Assembly (NCBI GenBank): GCA_037953745.1
Contig: JBAKBP010000689.1
Coordinates: 1 to 64,000, forward strand
DNA from: Lithodes maja
Taxonomy: Eukaryota > Arthropoda > Malacostraca > Decapoda > Lithodidae
Direction: 5' to 3'
DNA length: 64,000 nucleotides
A model generated the notes under the pieces. The model made no database searches. It was given only the letters and a program-made list of their open reading frames with translations, and had not been told where the DNA came from. The position numbers and the translations under genes are program-made. Of the stretch, positions 29,667 to 41,952 are shown piece by piece (within the stretch, counting starts at the first letter, position 1; each line of letters opens with the position of its first letter).

Positions 29667-30744
29667 TTTCTCGAAGTTTCTCCCACCCTCGTTGATACAG
29701 GCTTGGGCTCGGCGCGGCGCATAAGAGACTGTCGCACTCTTTCAAATATCCCTGGTGTGTTTCTTACTTCTCTGCATGCCTCTTGAACTCGTTGCCACAG
29801 TTGCTGACGGGTGTTGATTTGTGTAGCATACACCCTGCTCTTCAAGTGTCCCCAAAGATAAAAGTCAAGTGGAGTTAGGTCCGGTGATCTAGGTGGCCAG
29901 GCGATGGGACCACCACGGCCTATCCATTTATCAGGGTACATAACATTAAGGAAATCCCTTGTACCGTACCTCGTGCAAAGTGAGCTGGAGCCCCATCCTG
30001 CATGAACCATATTTGTCTACGTGTTCTGAGAGGCACATCTTCAAGTAGTATGGGTAAGTCATCCTGAAGAAATCTGGTGTACACATTGCCTGTAAGTCGT
30101 TGTGGTAACATAAAAGGTCCGATTAGATGGCCACCAAGAATACCGGCCCAAACATTAATCGAAAAGCGTTCCTGATGTCCCCTCGTTGTTGTTGCATGTG
30201 GATTTTCTGCTCCCCATGTATGTGTATTATGTAGGTTCAACATGCCATTTCTTGTGAAATTTGCCTCATCACTAAACAAAACCTCTGCAATAAAACCGTT
30301 GTTCTCCCTCTCTTGAGTAAGGAGCCACCGACAGAAATCTACTCGTTGGTGATAATCACGTTCAGTCAGAGCATGGATGGGCTGGTGATGATATGGGTAC
30401 AGGCCATGGCTGTTTACAATCCTCCATACTGATGCATGAGCCACACCAAATCGTGCACCAAGTCGACGTGTGCTTGTAGATGGATTATCTGCGATGGCAT
30501 CAAGGATATCCTCTTCTGCATCGAGTAGTTGCTCATCATGAGGCTTTCCACTGTCTACTGCACGTGGATTCAGTGAGACATATTCCCGTAGTCGTCTTTC
30601 TACGCTGAGGAAAGTAGACCGAGATGGTTGCCTCCGGTTGGGATATTGTTCACCGTACATCCTTACTGCTTCAGCTGCATTTCCTCCAGATGCACCTAAA
30701 GTAAGTAACATGTCTGTGTACTCAGCAGAGGTGTATGGCTCCAT
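29639..30744 (-). pseudogene. Transposase, IS630/Tc1/mariner superfamily, frameshifted
   Basis: The frame starts at ATG 30744 (MEPYTSAEYTD), with a helix-turn-helix N terminus of the DUF4817 kind (YPNRR, TFLSVERRLREY) and a second DNA-binding helix region (STRRLGARFGVAHASVWRIV). The DDE/D core shows the first D at about residue 159 (FSDEANF) and the second at 250 (MQDGAPAHF). Near 29970 the frame shifts by one base; the rest, with DLTPLDFYLWG holding the third D, continues in another frame to 29639. The distance from second to third D is about 41 residues, longer than the 34 of classic mariners and like the rosa-type DD41D group. Catalytic residues are kept, so the frameshift looks like the main defect. 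Confidence 0.88.
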
Positions 30745-30865
30745 GTCCGGTACTTACTTAAGCCTGCCAGTACATCCTTCTTGCTCTCACCTTCTCACAT
30801 TACCTTCAATTTGTGAAGCTTCATTCATACAGTATTCGAACCCATGAAGCAAATTGATCGAGCAC

Positions 30866-31100
30866 CTATTGTAAATACTGTAAAATACATTGATGTTCAA
30901 ACATTTATGACAAAATAAAGTAATTGAGGTGATGGTAATCTACTGATCGTTTTCATCCCCTAGACTTTCCTATATAAAGTAAAATGTGTAATATCCCGGT
31001 AAATATGAGAAATTTCCAAAACCGTCACATAAAGGATATTTATTATTGCTAGGTCTATTCATTCTGAAATTTATGAAAGGTATTTATGAAACACCCTGTA
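30866..31100 (-). repeat. Right terminal inverted repeat of the mariner-like element
   Basis: 235 bp, the inverted partner of 29429-29666. The flanking TA is at 31101-31102. Confidence 0.92.
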
Positions 31101-31489
31101 TATTAATAAAACCATTACATTTGATTGCAATATCTATTAGACGGAGTTCTTTGCTTTAACTACCTTATACATTGATAATGGTAATTGTTTTCATCTAGTA
31201 TAATGGTAATTTTGTAAAACAAAAACTGTTACTATTAATATCAATGATTACGTAATCTTCCTCTTAATTTTCTTGTAACTAATTCGTCTTATGTTTGGGT
31301 ATTTTATTATTTTGTATCCATTTCCTCAATGCATGTATCTTTTAAACTCGTTGATTTTCCTCTTATTTCTGTGTCTAATTTATCTATACATTAAATCTTA
31401 TCACTTTTCTTATTCCTTCTATTACTCAGTTGCATTTCTTAACTTTGGTCTTAATGATGACGCTTTTTACTGTGTTTCTGGGTAAATAC
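31101..31489 (+). other. AT-rich spacer, no gene
   Basis: 389 bp with nothing recognisable. It ends in ATAC (31486-31489), the left target duplication of element C. Confidence 0.6.
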
Positions 31490-33338
31490 TGTGACGCATG
31501 TCCACGTGTGGGCATGCTGTACAGAACGCCTAGTCATGCCCCACTCTCGCTAGGATCGTCAGGGCAGGAACTTTGGCTGTAGTCTATGTAGAGTTCCTAA
31601 CTTAGTTCATGTGAGCCGTTGTACTATAAGTATTATGAATATGTATTTTTATTTCATCTGAGTCAACGAGTTCTATTTTATATCATTAGTTATAAGTATT
31701 GTGTGTAAAACTTATTTGTAATGATGGAAAGAGAAACAGCCACAGTTGGGGGTCAGTGGGTGCGCCAGGCGGGAGGTGGGCCTAACTCACTCACATTCCT
31801 CCCTCCCTCAGTGCTAGGGGAGCCTTTGTGTATCCCAGAGGAGAGAGAGATATTACGTAATGGTTGTCAGTGGGCGGTCCTTAGTAGTTCACGTTGGGCT
31901 CACTAGAGGGCCGGGTATAAAAAGGAAGTCTAGCCATTTTTTCATCAGAACTCATTAGGCAGAGCGACTTCTCATTTCCCTTGCTAACTATATATATTCT
32001 TCTGACTGATGGGAACTTTCTCCACTACCTTACATTCTTATCTCCTCTTTTCCCTGCCCTGTTTAATTTCCATTGTCCCGTTGGTGCAGAGCTAGTCAGC
32101 CAACGTATTATCGCTTGAGTTCTCACGAGATACTTGCCTATTAGATAGCCTATTTTGGAAGGGTTAACTTAGAATAGGATTGATTTATGTTTGTTGCACT
32201 TGTATATGCATTTCCCTGTGTGTTATTATTATTATTCCTGTTTTCTGCTGGTCTAGGTAATGCTAGACTGTGGTAAGGCTTTTCTGTGTTACGAGTTGTT
32301 GTTTGATGCAGTGGTTAAGCGATAAACCTGCATACTCGTTTCGGTTCAGTGAAGCCTAGGTTGTCTTCGCGGCTGACTGTGTTGAGTTTATAATTTACAG
32401 TGCGTGAGGGCAAGAGCCTAACCACCCTGTATTTTATTAACAGTTTGTTTTTACTTTGTCAAGGAGCCGGGAGAAAACCAGATACAAGGGATCTGGATTT
32501 CTCAAAGTGCACTTGTTAGTTTTAACGTAATACTTTAAACAGTCGTGAGGACTTCGCTAGGCTACAAGCCGTTTTTGCTCAGTCACTGCTACCTTTTGCC
32601 CACAGTACCCCAGCTAGACTTTACTCGATTAGTAGATACAGAATAGTATTGAAGCTTTCCTTATGTATGATATTGTTTATGCACTATTGATTTCATGTGT
32701 TGCAAGCTTGGCTACTTTAGTGATTAGTGGCCCACGAGCACAATCCGAGTAGGCTATTGCCGTTGCATTTGCGGAGTACTTCTTTTTTAATGTTTGCCAT
32801 TTACTATTGCATATTCTTTTAATTATTCTTATGCCAATTTAAGCCTTTAATAGTATTTAATTGCCAGTGTTTTTGCTTATTGAATTACTGTTCAAAATCC
32901 GATACGTACTTCTTACGAGCATCCGAGAAGCATCTAACTTTTTTCAGAAGATTCCTTGCTCGATGCTTAAGGACTATTAATTAACGTAACGTAAAAGTGC
33001 CGATCCGAAGTAGAGGGTGGTGGACTTCTTAAGTTCATAGTCAAGGGTGGATTACTTCGGCTTCGGCCAACACTATTCTTTGGTGTTGTTGTTTCTTACT
33101 TCATTGTTTGATTGTTGACCAGACTAGATAATTCCTGTCTCTTTATTAGTCTGTTGTTGAACACTAGTACCGAGTTCTTGTATACCCCGTTATAGCAGAT
33201 TGAACTCTGGAGGGTATTGGTGTTTTTTGTTCGGCTGGCAGTACTCAGGGGTTGGGATCGTGTGTTTCCGTTGTGGCAGCGAGCCGTATTCGAGTCCTGA
33301 TTGAGAGCCCTTGTGTACCCGAGTGCCAGTTCGTAACA
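31490..33338 (+). repeat. 5' LTR of element C (1849 bp)
   Basis: It runs from TGTGACGCATGTCC to GTTCGTAACA. Near its start it carries CTCGCTAGGATCGTCAGGG, like the B LTR. Confidence 0.94.
31916..31925 (+). promoter_or_regulatory. TATA box of the C LTR
   Basis: TATAAAAAGG follows GGGCCGGG. An initiator-like CATCAGAACTCATT lies about 30 bases downstream. The 3' LTR has TATAAAAGGG at 39467-39476. Transcription start near 31945-31955 is inferred. Confidence 0.65.
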
Positions 33339-33340
33339 AA

Positions 33341-33352
33341 TGGCGACCTTGC
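33341..33352 (+). promoter_or_regulatory. Primer binding site of element C
   Basis: TGGCGACCTTGC lies two bases after the LTR end and is identical to the site of element A over 12 bases. Confidence 0.72.
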
Positions 33353-33550
33353 TTAGGATTTTGTGAACAGTATAAATTTTTGCAGAGTTGTACAACATTT
33401 GTTTGTTTGTATTTTAGCGTGCATATTGAAGAATATTTTTTTTTGTATGGCAATTAGTAAAGCATTTAAGAGACTCCAGTTAATTTAGTAATTAGTGCTT
33501 GCATAGGAAGTTTAACACTTTTGTCTCGAGAATTTTTTGTGGACTTCAGT

Positions 33551-36500
33551 ATGTCGTGCATTAGCACTGACGATGAGCGAGAGATGTCATTTGAAGGTGT
33601 GCCGTTAGTAACCAGTGAGGAGGATGCTAGAGTTTTTGTGAGTAAGCGGTACCACGTGACGGAGGAGAGGCTGACTGGGGTGGATGTTTGTGGCTTGCAC
33701 CTGATAGCCAAGGTTTTGGGCATTTCCAATGTAGCAGGGATGTCCAAGGGGGAGCTGATTTCCTGGGTGTTGTGTGGGCGACATGGGGTTTCGGAGGAGA
33801 GGGCGTTTGGGGGGGTTCCTCCCCAGATCCCCTCTCACTCGACTCCCACAGTGCCGTCCACTCAGTTACCGGAGGTTAGCACTCTCCCACAGAGGGATGA
33901 GAATTGGCAGATTGGAGTGCCCTCGGGTGGTGCACGTGGTGGTTCCCCAGTTTTTGCCCCCCCTCCTTCAGTAGTGGCAGCTCCCTCTTCCTGCCTGTCT
34001 CCAGATATGGTATTTAGACTTGAGCTTGCTATGATTGAGGCTAGGAAGCAGGAGAATGAGACTAGGAGGCATGAGATTGAGGTTAGGAGGCAAGAGGATG
34101 AGACCAGGAGGCATGAGGCTGAGCTTAGGTACGACTCGGAGAAATATTGTGCTAAATTAGATTTAGATAAGACTCGTGCAGAGTCGACAGGGACTCGGAT
34201 GGGCCGTGAGGGCCAAGTAAGAGAACAGTCCTTGGCCCACTTAGTCAAATTGGTGCCGGTATTTAGTGAAACTGAAGTCACAGAATTTGTTAATCGTTTT
34301 GAGAAGAAGTGTAGGGAGCATAATTGGCCTGAAGAGAAGTGGGCAGCTCTAGTCTCCTCAAGACTTACGGGTAAGGGTCTGAAGGCTTATGATGCACTGC
34401 CTTTAGAGTCTTGCATTGACTACCCAGAATTGAAGAGAGCTGTCCTACGGGCATACGAGTTGCAACCGGAAACATATCGATTGAAGTTTCGGGGTGTTAC
34501 AAAGACTAGGGAGGCGACCTTTCTTGAACATGCCCGGGACTTAAAAGATGCACTTAAAAACTGGACACGTTCTGAGAAAGCTGAGACGGCCGAACAGTTG
34601 ACTGAGCTGTTTCTGTTTGAGCAGTTTTATAAGTGTACTGGTGCAGAAATGACTTTAAATATTAAAGAAAAGAACCCAAGAACTCTTCAAGAGGCAGCTG
34701 AGATGGCTGACCTCAGGTTGTCGCTAATCAGGGGATGTGAATCTGTAAAGCGTGTTTATGCAGTTCCCAAGGGGCGCGATACTCCAAACCTTATAGCTCA
34801 GGACAATCACTATAGATATAAACCTCAGTTTAAAAGCCAAGATACCAGGACTGAACCAAAGACTACAGCCGTCCCATTACAGAAGGGTCAGAACTCCGCC
34901 CCTTATCGGAAGAGACCGATAGGGGAAGTGGAATGTTTTCATTGTAGAAAGAAGGGGCATTATGCAAAATCTTGTCCTAGTAAGCTGCCAACTGCAGCCG
35001 TGTCTTTGGTGCGCAGCATAGGTGTGGCTGAAATGTCGTCTGGATTTACCCAGGGTAGTTTGCCAGCGGCAGGGTCACAGGCTATGTATAAGACTCAGGA
35101 AGGCTCGTCCCCTGTCCGTGATGTCTTTTACGCCCATAGAGGGACCGGTAGGGTAAGTTGGGCGGGTTGCCAGCATGAGGTGGAAGTTTTGCGTGATACT
35201 GGAGCTTCACAGACACTTTTGAAGAATTTCACGGGGCGACCAATTAATGCGGCACGGGTGGTTGTTGTTCAGGGTATTAATGCGACCAGGTCATACCCGT
35301 TGGTTCGTGTGGAGCTGGAAGTTGATGGTGTGATTAAGGACTTAGATGTTGGGATCGTTGAGAAATTGCCAGTGGAGGGCGTCGACCTTCTTCTCGGCAA
35401 CGACTTTGCGGTGCCTACTTTAGACGTTCCACCCTTAGTCGTTGCCGAGAGGCCGGCCGACGTGAGTAGGGAGGAACAAGAGTGGGTCGTGAGTTGTCAA
35501 TACCAACAGATGGCATGTGTGGTAACTCGTTCCCAAGCATTTAAGGTATCACAGCCTATTTCCCAGGCCACAGAACAGCGGAGGAAGAGAATTAAGGAGA
35601 AGCGGAAGGCTGGGAAAAGTTTGGAGAGTTTAGAACCAGTGGCTCTCCCAAAAGACCCAATAGCAGGACCTTTGACCGAGTCTGTTGTAACTCCAGTGCC
35701 TAACACAGTTGATAAAGTAGTGGAGGAGGCAGAGACTCAGAGACAGCACCGTTACCTGCAGCGAGAAAACCGGATGTCTAAGTTGGATGTTGGGGGAGGG
35801 CATGAGTTGTTGACCAAGCAGTTAGACATGTTGGCTCCCACAGACATTCGAAAGTTGCAATTAGAGGATCCAGAAGTTTTGCAGTGTACCAATGGGGCTG
35901 TGGAGTTAGAAGAAGATAGGGATGCAAAGGCAGGGGATTTTTTTTTCTTTAATGGAATTTTATACCACCGATATCAAGATCCTAAAAGGAACTGGGAGGG
36001 CGGATCAGGTACAGTTGACCAGCTGGTCGTGCCAGAGGGCTGCAGGGAAAGTTTGCTTAGGTTGGCTCATGATTCTCCATTATCAGGACATTTGGGTGCC
36101 AAGAAAACGGTGGCGGCTTTGGGGAAATTGTTTTGGTGGCCGGGGATGAAGTCTCATGTGCAGTCATGGATAAACTCATGTGATATTTGTCAACGTGTCG
36201 GGAAACCGAACCAAGTTATTCCTAAGGCTCCGTTACACCCTATTCCTGTGATTGGGCCACCCTTTAGTAAAATTATTGTTGACATGGTTGGTCCACTCCC
36301 TCCCACTAAGGCTGGAAATAAATTTTTGTTAACCATAATGGATGTTGCCACTAGATACCCCGATGCATACCCTATGAAAAATGGAATGGCTAAGACGGTA
36401 GTCAGTAACTTGTTGTGGTACTTCTCAAGGTACGGGTACCCGGAGGAGATTCAGTCTGATCAGGGATCTAATTTCACCTCCAACATGTTCAAGCAAACAA

Positions 36501-38644
36501 TGCAACAGCATGGGATACGAGCAGTAGTATCGTCAGCGTATCACCCTGAGAGTCAAGGGGTACTTGAGCGGTGGCATGCTACACTTAAAAGCATGCTCAG
36601 GTGTTATTGTGCTGACAACGGTATGGATTGGGATCTTGGATTGCCTTATGTGCTGTTTGCTGCTCGGTAGGTACCTGGTGAGAGCCTGGGATTTAGTCCA
36701 AACGAGCTGATTTTTGGACACCGTGTCAGGGGCCCCCTTAACATGCTGAAAGAAATTTGGGAGGGGACTGTGCAGCCTTGTCCATTATTAAAGTATGTGC
36801 TTGAAAGCCGTGAGCGCATGCTTAAGAGTCTGGAGATGGCAGGTAGAAATTTGACAGAATCACAAGCTTTGATGAAGGACAGGTATGATCGCAAAGTGAG
36901 ACTCCGGAAGTTCACTGTAGGACAAGAGGTATTAATTTTGTTGCCTTTGGTTGGTAACCCTCTCTCTGCGAAGTACACTGGACCTTATAAAATTGTAGAA
37001 GAAATTTCAGACTTAGATTACCTTGTTGCCACTCCAGACAGGAGGAAAAAGAACCAGTTATGTCACGTGAACCTTATTAAAGAGTATGTGAGGCGCCCCT
37101 CTGAGCCTCTCACTGTCCCTGTGTTGGCTTGTTGCGGCCGTGGTGGAGAAGGAGAAGGGGACAGTCAAGCTTCGGAGGAGGATAGCTGGGATCAACATGT
37201 TTCAGCGGATCAGTGGGCAGGGAACTCGAGCCTAAGGGCTGATGAGGCTATAGCTCATTTGCCTGAGCCGCAGTTTGATGCTATCCGTCAGTTGTTCAGT
37301 TCATACCCCACTGTATTTGCTGAACACCCAGGCCTCACTACTCAGGCTATGCATGATGTTGACGTGGGGGACCATATACCCTTTAAGTCAATCCCGTACC
37401 GTGTGCCCCCCATAAAACTACCAGCTCTGAGGGATGAGTTGGAGTATATGCTCGGTAGAGGGTTGATAGAGAAAGGCACAGTTAAGTGGACTTCCCCTGT
37501 AACACTGCAGCCTAAGCCAGATGGCAAGGTACGCTTTTGTATTGATTTCCGTAGGTTAAACGGTTTGACTCCAACTAACCCATATCCTCTTCCTCGGGTT
37601 GATGATAGTGTTGACAAAATTGGTAATGCTCGTTTTTTGTCTAAAGTAGATTTAGTAAAAGGTTACTGGCAAGTACCTTTGTCCGAGCGTGCTAAAGAGG
37701 TATGTGGTTTTGTTGTGGACGGGAGTACCTACCGGTGCAATGTTATGCCTTACGGACTTAAGAATGCACCAGCAACGTTTCAGAACCTGATGAATGAAAT
37801 TGTAAAGGACATTCCAAATTGCACTGTATATTTGGACGATGTAATCATTTATGATGACGACTTTGAGAGCCATTGTGAGCACCTTGAGACCTCGTACCGG
37901 AAACTTAGTGAAGCAGGTCTGGTAGTAAATTTGGCAAAGTGTGACTTCGTAAAAGCCACTGTGCAGTACCTTGGGTTTGTAGTGGGAAGGGGACAGGTGT
38001 GCCCTCCTCAGAACAAGGTACAGGCTATCAATAAATTTCCGCACCCAACAACTAAGAAGCAGATTATGAGATTCTTGGGTATGATAGGCTACTACAGACG
38101 CTTGATAAAAGGTTACTCAACGGTATTGGCACCTCTCACAGATTTGTTATCTAAAGACAAAAAGTTTTTGTGGGCACCTGAGTGTGAAAAGGCTTTCACT
38201 TTGGTGAAACATTTGCTATGTACTCACCCGATACTCAGGGCCCCAGACTTTAACAGGCCTTTTCAGCTGGCAACAGATGCTAGTGGTGTAGGGGCTGGTG
38301 CCGTCTTGCTACAGACAGACAATGATGGTGTGGAACACCCAGTAAGTTTCTTTTCTAAGAAGTTCAATGCTGCACAAAAGAACTATTCTACAATAGAAAA
38401 GGAATTACTGGCGATTGTGCTGTCGCTCAGGCACTTCGAGGTGTATGTTCCAGCCTATGGCCCAGTCGTGGTTATCTACACTGATCATCACCCTTTGAGA
38501 TTCCTGAATCAATTTCACAATCGCAATATGAGACTGACCAGGTGGTCTTTGATGTTGCAGGAGTATAACCTGGACATCCGTCATATTGCTGGATGTGACA
38601 ATGTGATCGCGGATTGTTTATCAAGGGTGGATGATCAGTCGTAG
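33551..38644 (+). pseudogene. gag-pol: gag-pol of element C, single nonsense codon
   Basis: From the ATG at 33551 (MSCISTDDE) the frame runs 1698 codons to the TAG at 38642, with one internal stop, TAG at 36668-36670 (codon 1040). Element A has a glutamate codon there. Layout matches A: N-terminal block, charged helix with repeated RRHE/RRQE units, SCAN-like capsid, zinc knuckle CFHCRKKGHYAKSC (462-475), protease DTGA (549). Integrase follows with HHCC finger, D, SDQGSNF and GVLER; then the stop, the GPY/F-like module, RT with YLDD at 1427, and RNase H. The stop falls after the integrase core, so an unassisted product would be Gag-PR-IN without RT. Whether it is an ordinary mutation or is read through cannot be told from one copy; mutation is more likely. 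Confidence 0.9.
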
Positions 38645-39023
38645 GCTATCACAGGTGTGTGGGTTTGAGTGGAGGAAAATAGGCTGCCCTTATAGTGCAG
38701 CCGGGAAAAACATATTAAAATATATAAATCATATAAAAACTCTTTCTTTTGATATAGGTAATCGTATAAGTTTGTCATAGCCTATAGAGTTTGAGTAGTC
38801 CACGAACTATCAAACGGCTGAGCTGCTGTAAGCTCGCTCTGGGAGCATGATATTGTGTCTTTTTGCTATTGTTGGGAGGAGTTATAAAATGTGATTTTTT
38901 TTTTAATAATAAGATGTGTTTTGGTGATAAACTCAGCTTTGTTTTAGTGCCATGCGGTCGCTGGGTGTGAGGGGCTTGATGGGGTTCTGTGTTTGTCAGA
39001 TTTTAGCTCAGGGTTGAGCAAGT

Positions 39024-39039
39024 AAAATCTTGGGGGAGG
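39024..39039 (+). promoter_or_regulatory. Polypurine tract of element C
   Basis: AAAATCTTGGGGGAGG directly abuts the 3' LTR. Confidence 0.78.
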
Positions 39040-40888
39040 TGTGACGCATGTCCATGTGTGAGCATGCTGTACAGAACGCCTAGTCATGCCCCACTCTCGC
39101 TAGGATCGTCAGGGCAGGAACTTTGGCTGTAGTCTATGTAGAGTTTCCTAACTTAGTTCATGTGAGCCGTTGTACTATAAGTATTATGAATATGTATTTT
39201 GTTTTCATCTGAGTCAACGAGTTCTATTTTATATCATTAGTTATAAGTATTGTGTGTAAAACTTATTTGTAATGATGGGAAGAGAAACAGCCACAGTTGG
39301 GGGTCAGTGGGTGCGCCAGGCGGGAGGTGGGCCTAACTCACTCGCATTCCTCCCTCCCTCAGTGCTAGGGGAGCCTTTGTGTATCCCAGAGGAGAGAGAT
39401 AAATTACGTAATGGTTGTCAGTGGGCGGTCCTTAGTAGTTCATGTTGGGCTCACTAGAGGGCCGGGTATAAAAGGGAAGTCTAGCCATTTTTCATCAGAA
39501 CTCATTAGGCAGAGCGACTTCTCATTTCCCTTGCTAACTATATATATTCTTCTGACTGATGGGAACTTTCTCTACTACCTTACATTCTTATCTCCTCTTT
39601 TCCCTGCCCTGTTTAACTTCCATTGTCCCGTTGGTGCAGAGCTAGTCAGCCAACGTATTATCGCTTGAGTTCTCACGAGATACTTGCCTATTAGATAGCC
39701 TATTTTGGAAGGGTTAACTTAGAATAGGATTGATTTATGTTTGTTGCACTTGTATATGCATTTCCCTGTGTGTTATTATTATTATTCCTGTTTTCTGCTG
39801 GTCTAGGTAATGCTAGACTGGGGTAAGGCTTTTCTGTGTTACGAGTTGTTGTTTGATGCAGTGGTTAAGCGATAAACCTGCATACTCGTTTCGGTTCAGT
39901 GAAGCCTAGGTTGTCTTCGCGGCTGACTGTGTTGAGTTAATAATTTACTGTGCGTGAGGGCAAGAGCCTAACCACCCTGTATTTTATTAACAGTTTGTTT
40001 TTACTTTGTCAAGGAGCCGGGAGAAAACCAGATACAAGGGATCTGGATTTCTCAAAGTGCACTTGTTAGTTTTAACGTAATACTTTAAACAGTCGTGAGG
40101 ACTTCGCTAGGCTACAAGCCATTTTTGCTCAGTCACTGCTACCTTTTGCCCACAGTACCCCAGCTAGACTTTACTCGATTAGTAGATACAGAATAGTATT
40201 GAAGCTTTCCTTATGTATGATATTGTTTATGCACTATTGATTTCATGTGCTGCAAGCTTGGCTACTTTAGTGATTAGTGGCCCACGAGCACAATCCGAGT
40301 AGGCTATTGCCGTTGCATTTGCGGAGTACTTCTTTTTTAATGTTTGCCATTTACTATTGCATATTCTTTTAATTATTCTTATGCCAATTTAAGCCTTTAA
40401 TAGTATTTAATTGCCAGTGTTTTTGCTTATTGAATTACTGTTCAAAATCCGATACGTACTTCTTACGAGCATCCGAGAAGCATCTAACTTTTTTCAGAAG
40501 ATTCCTTGCTTGATGCTTAAGGACTATTAATTAACGTAACGTAAAAGTGCCGATCCGAAGTAGAGGGTGGTGGACTTCTTAAGTTCATAGTCAAGGGTGG
40601 ATTACTTCGGCTTCGGCCAACACTATTCTTTGGTGTTGTTGTTTCTTACTTCATTGTTTGATTGTTGACCAGACTAGATAATTCCTGTCTCTTTATTAGT
40701 CTGTTGTTGAACACTAGTACCGAGTTCTTGTATACCCCGTTATAGCAGATTGAACTCTGGAGGGTATTGGTGTTTTTTGTTCGGCTGGCAGTACTCAGGG
40801 GTTGGGATCGTGTGTTTCCGTTGTGGCAGCGAGCCGTATTCGAGTCCTGATTGAGAGCCCTTGTGTACCCGAGTGCCAGTTCGTAACA
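39040..40888 (+). repeat. 3' LTR of element C (1849 bp)
   Basis: Same length as the 5' LTR, about 99 percent identical by eye. Two single-base indels cancel out. Confidence 0.94.
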
Positions 40889-40989
40889 ATACTAGGCCTA
40901 TCAATTAATAACTTGTTCTTTCCCATTTCCTTCCTCATTTAAATAGAAGTCTTATGAGCCAGAAAAAAAGGAATACTAGCTTGATAGCA

Positions 40990-41115
40990 TTCTGAATAAG
41001 GCCACGTTGGCTAGACTGTCCCTTGATTTTGGCCCTGTCACTCTCTCAACTCTGGGGGAGGCACTCGTCACAGGCAGTTTTACCTTTTGTCTCCCTCATC
41101 CACATAGCAAATAAA
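40990..41115 (+). mobile_element. 3' UTR fragment of LINE E
   Basis: It matches 46460-46565 closely, including GTCCCTTGATTTT, AACTCTGGGGGAGGCACTCG and TTTTGTCTCCCTCATCCACA, and ends in an AAATA tail. This is a very short 5'-truncated insertion. Confidence 0.8.
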
Positions 41116-41574
41116 TATATATATTCCACCTTGTTTTTTTAACAACCATAATCTAAAACTCTCCTATTCTTTGCTTTTTCATATACTATCGTTGTTTTCA
41201 TTCATCTTCACAGCATAACGCCCCCTGTTTATTCGTTTACTTCATGTTTCTCTGTGGATCTTATTAGGTTCCCATCTTTCCTTATCAATACATGCATCCT
41301 CGCCAATAATATTTGTTTATTTTCTCCCTTGCTTTCCTGCCTTTTTCGATTTAATTTATATGTGTTAAAACTGATGATTAATTTCTTCTGTGTGAATCTC
41401 CACGTTCGTTTTTTGCATTATTCTCAAGTCGGTACCACACGATCGCTCAACTTATATCTTCCAAACTGGTCTGGCAGCTTATGAGGTTAACTAATTATAT
41501 AATGTGGTCACATAAATTAATGGGGTAGTGGTTCGTTTTCGGTCTAAATATTTATTAATTTATTTATTTTTGAA

Positions 41575-41867
41575 TTTCCTCGCTAGACCTCCATCTAACT
41601 TTAATAAAAAAAAAAAAAAAAAACACTCCTTCGATCCCCTTTCAAGATTATTTTGTACATTCTTCGGTAGAAAAATGTCCGGGCCGAAGGCCGGTTCCTT
41701 CTAAATTTACTGGCTCGCTCTCGGTCGCCTCGAAAATATGATATTGACAAATAAATGAGGCGAAAGGTCTTAAAATCGCCAAATTAATAGAACGAACGTC
41801 ATAAAATCTAATATGCTAAACATGAGGGAGAAGGTGGTCCAGAAAAAGCGACTATACTACCCCTTAA
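41575..41867 (-). mobile_element. S-family TTAA-ended repeat, copy S1
   Basis: In reverse orientation it starts at TTAA (41864-41867) followed by GGGG. It carries the CATGAGGGAGAAGG block (forward orientation elsewhere), a degenerate CGAGAGCGAGCC core, the CCGGCCTTCGGCC stem and the CTAGCGAGGAA tail. The far end merges with AT-rich sequence and is unclear. Confidence 0.7.
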
Positions 41868-41952
41868 TCTATCTTTAGTCTACTTCCAAATTCCGTTAAC
41901 AAAATCAACGCTTGACAATAATATTTCTCGTGTGATGCCCCCTTAAGCTCTT

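Larger units (their letters stand above)
29429..31100 (-). mobile_element. Tc1/mariner-superfamily DNA transposon with long inverted repeats (1.7 kb)
   Basis: Both ends read TACAGGGTGTTTCATAAATA and are flanked by TA. The inverted repeats are about 235 bp and nearly identical except for a few substitutions and a 3-base indel. Between them is one transposase gene on the minus strand, broken by a frameshift. With intact ends, the copy could still be moved by an outside enzyme. Confidence 0.92.
31490..40888 (+). mobile_element. Element C: full-length Gmr1-like LTR retrotransposon (9.4 kb)
   Basis: Its LTRs are 1849 bp each with about 20 differences by eye, and it has a perfect ATAC duplication (31486-31489, 40889-40892), PBS, polypurine tract and a gag-pol frame broken only by one TAG. 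The LTR is a different subfamily from A, B and D although the proteins are clearly homologous. Its promoter region has the best TATA box of the set. It inserted fairly recently. Confidence 0.94.
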
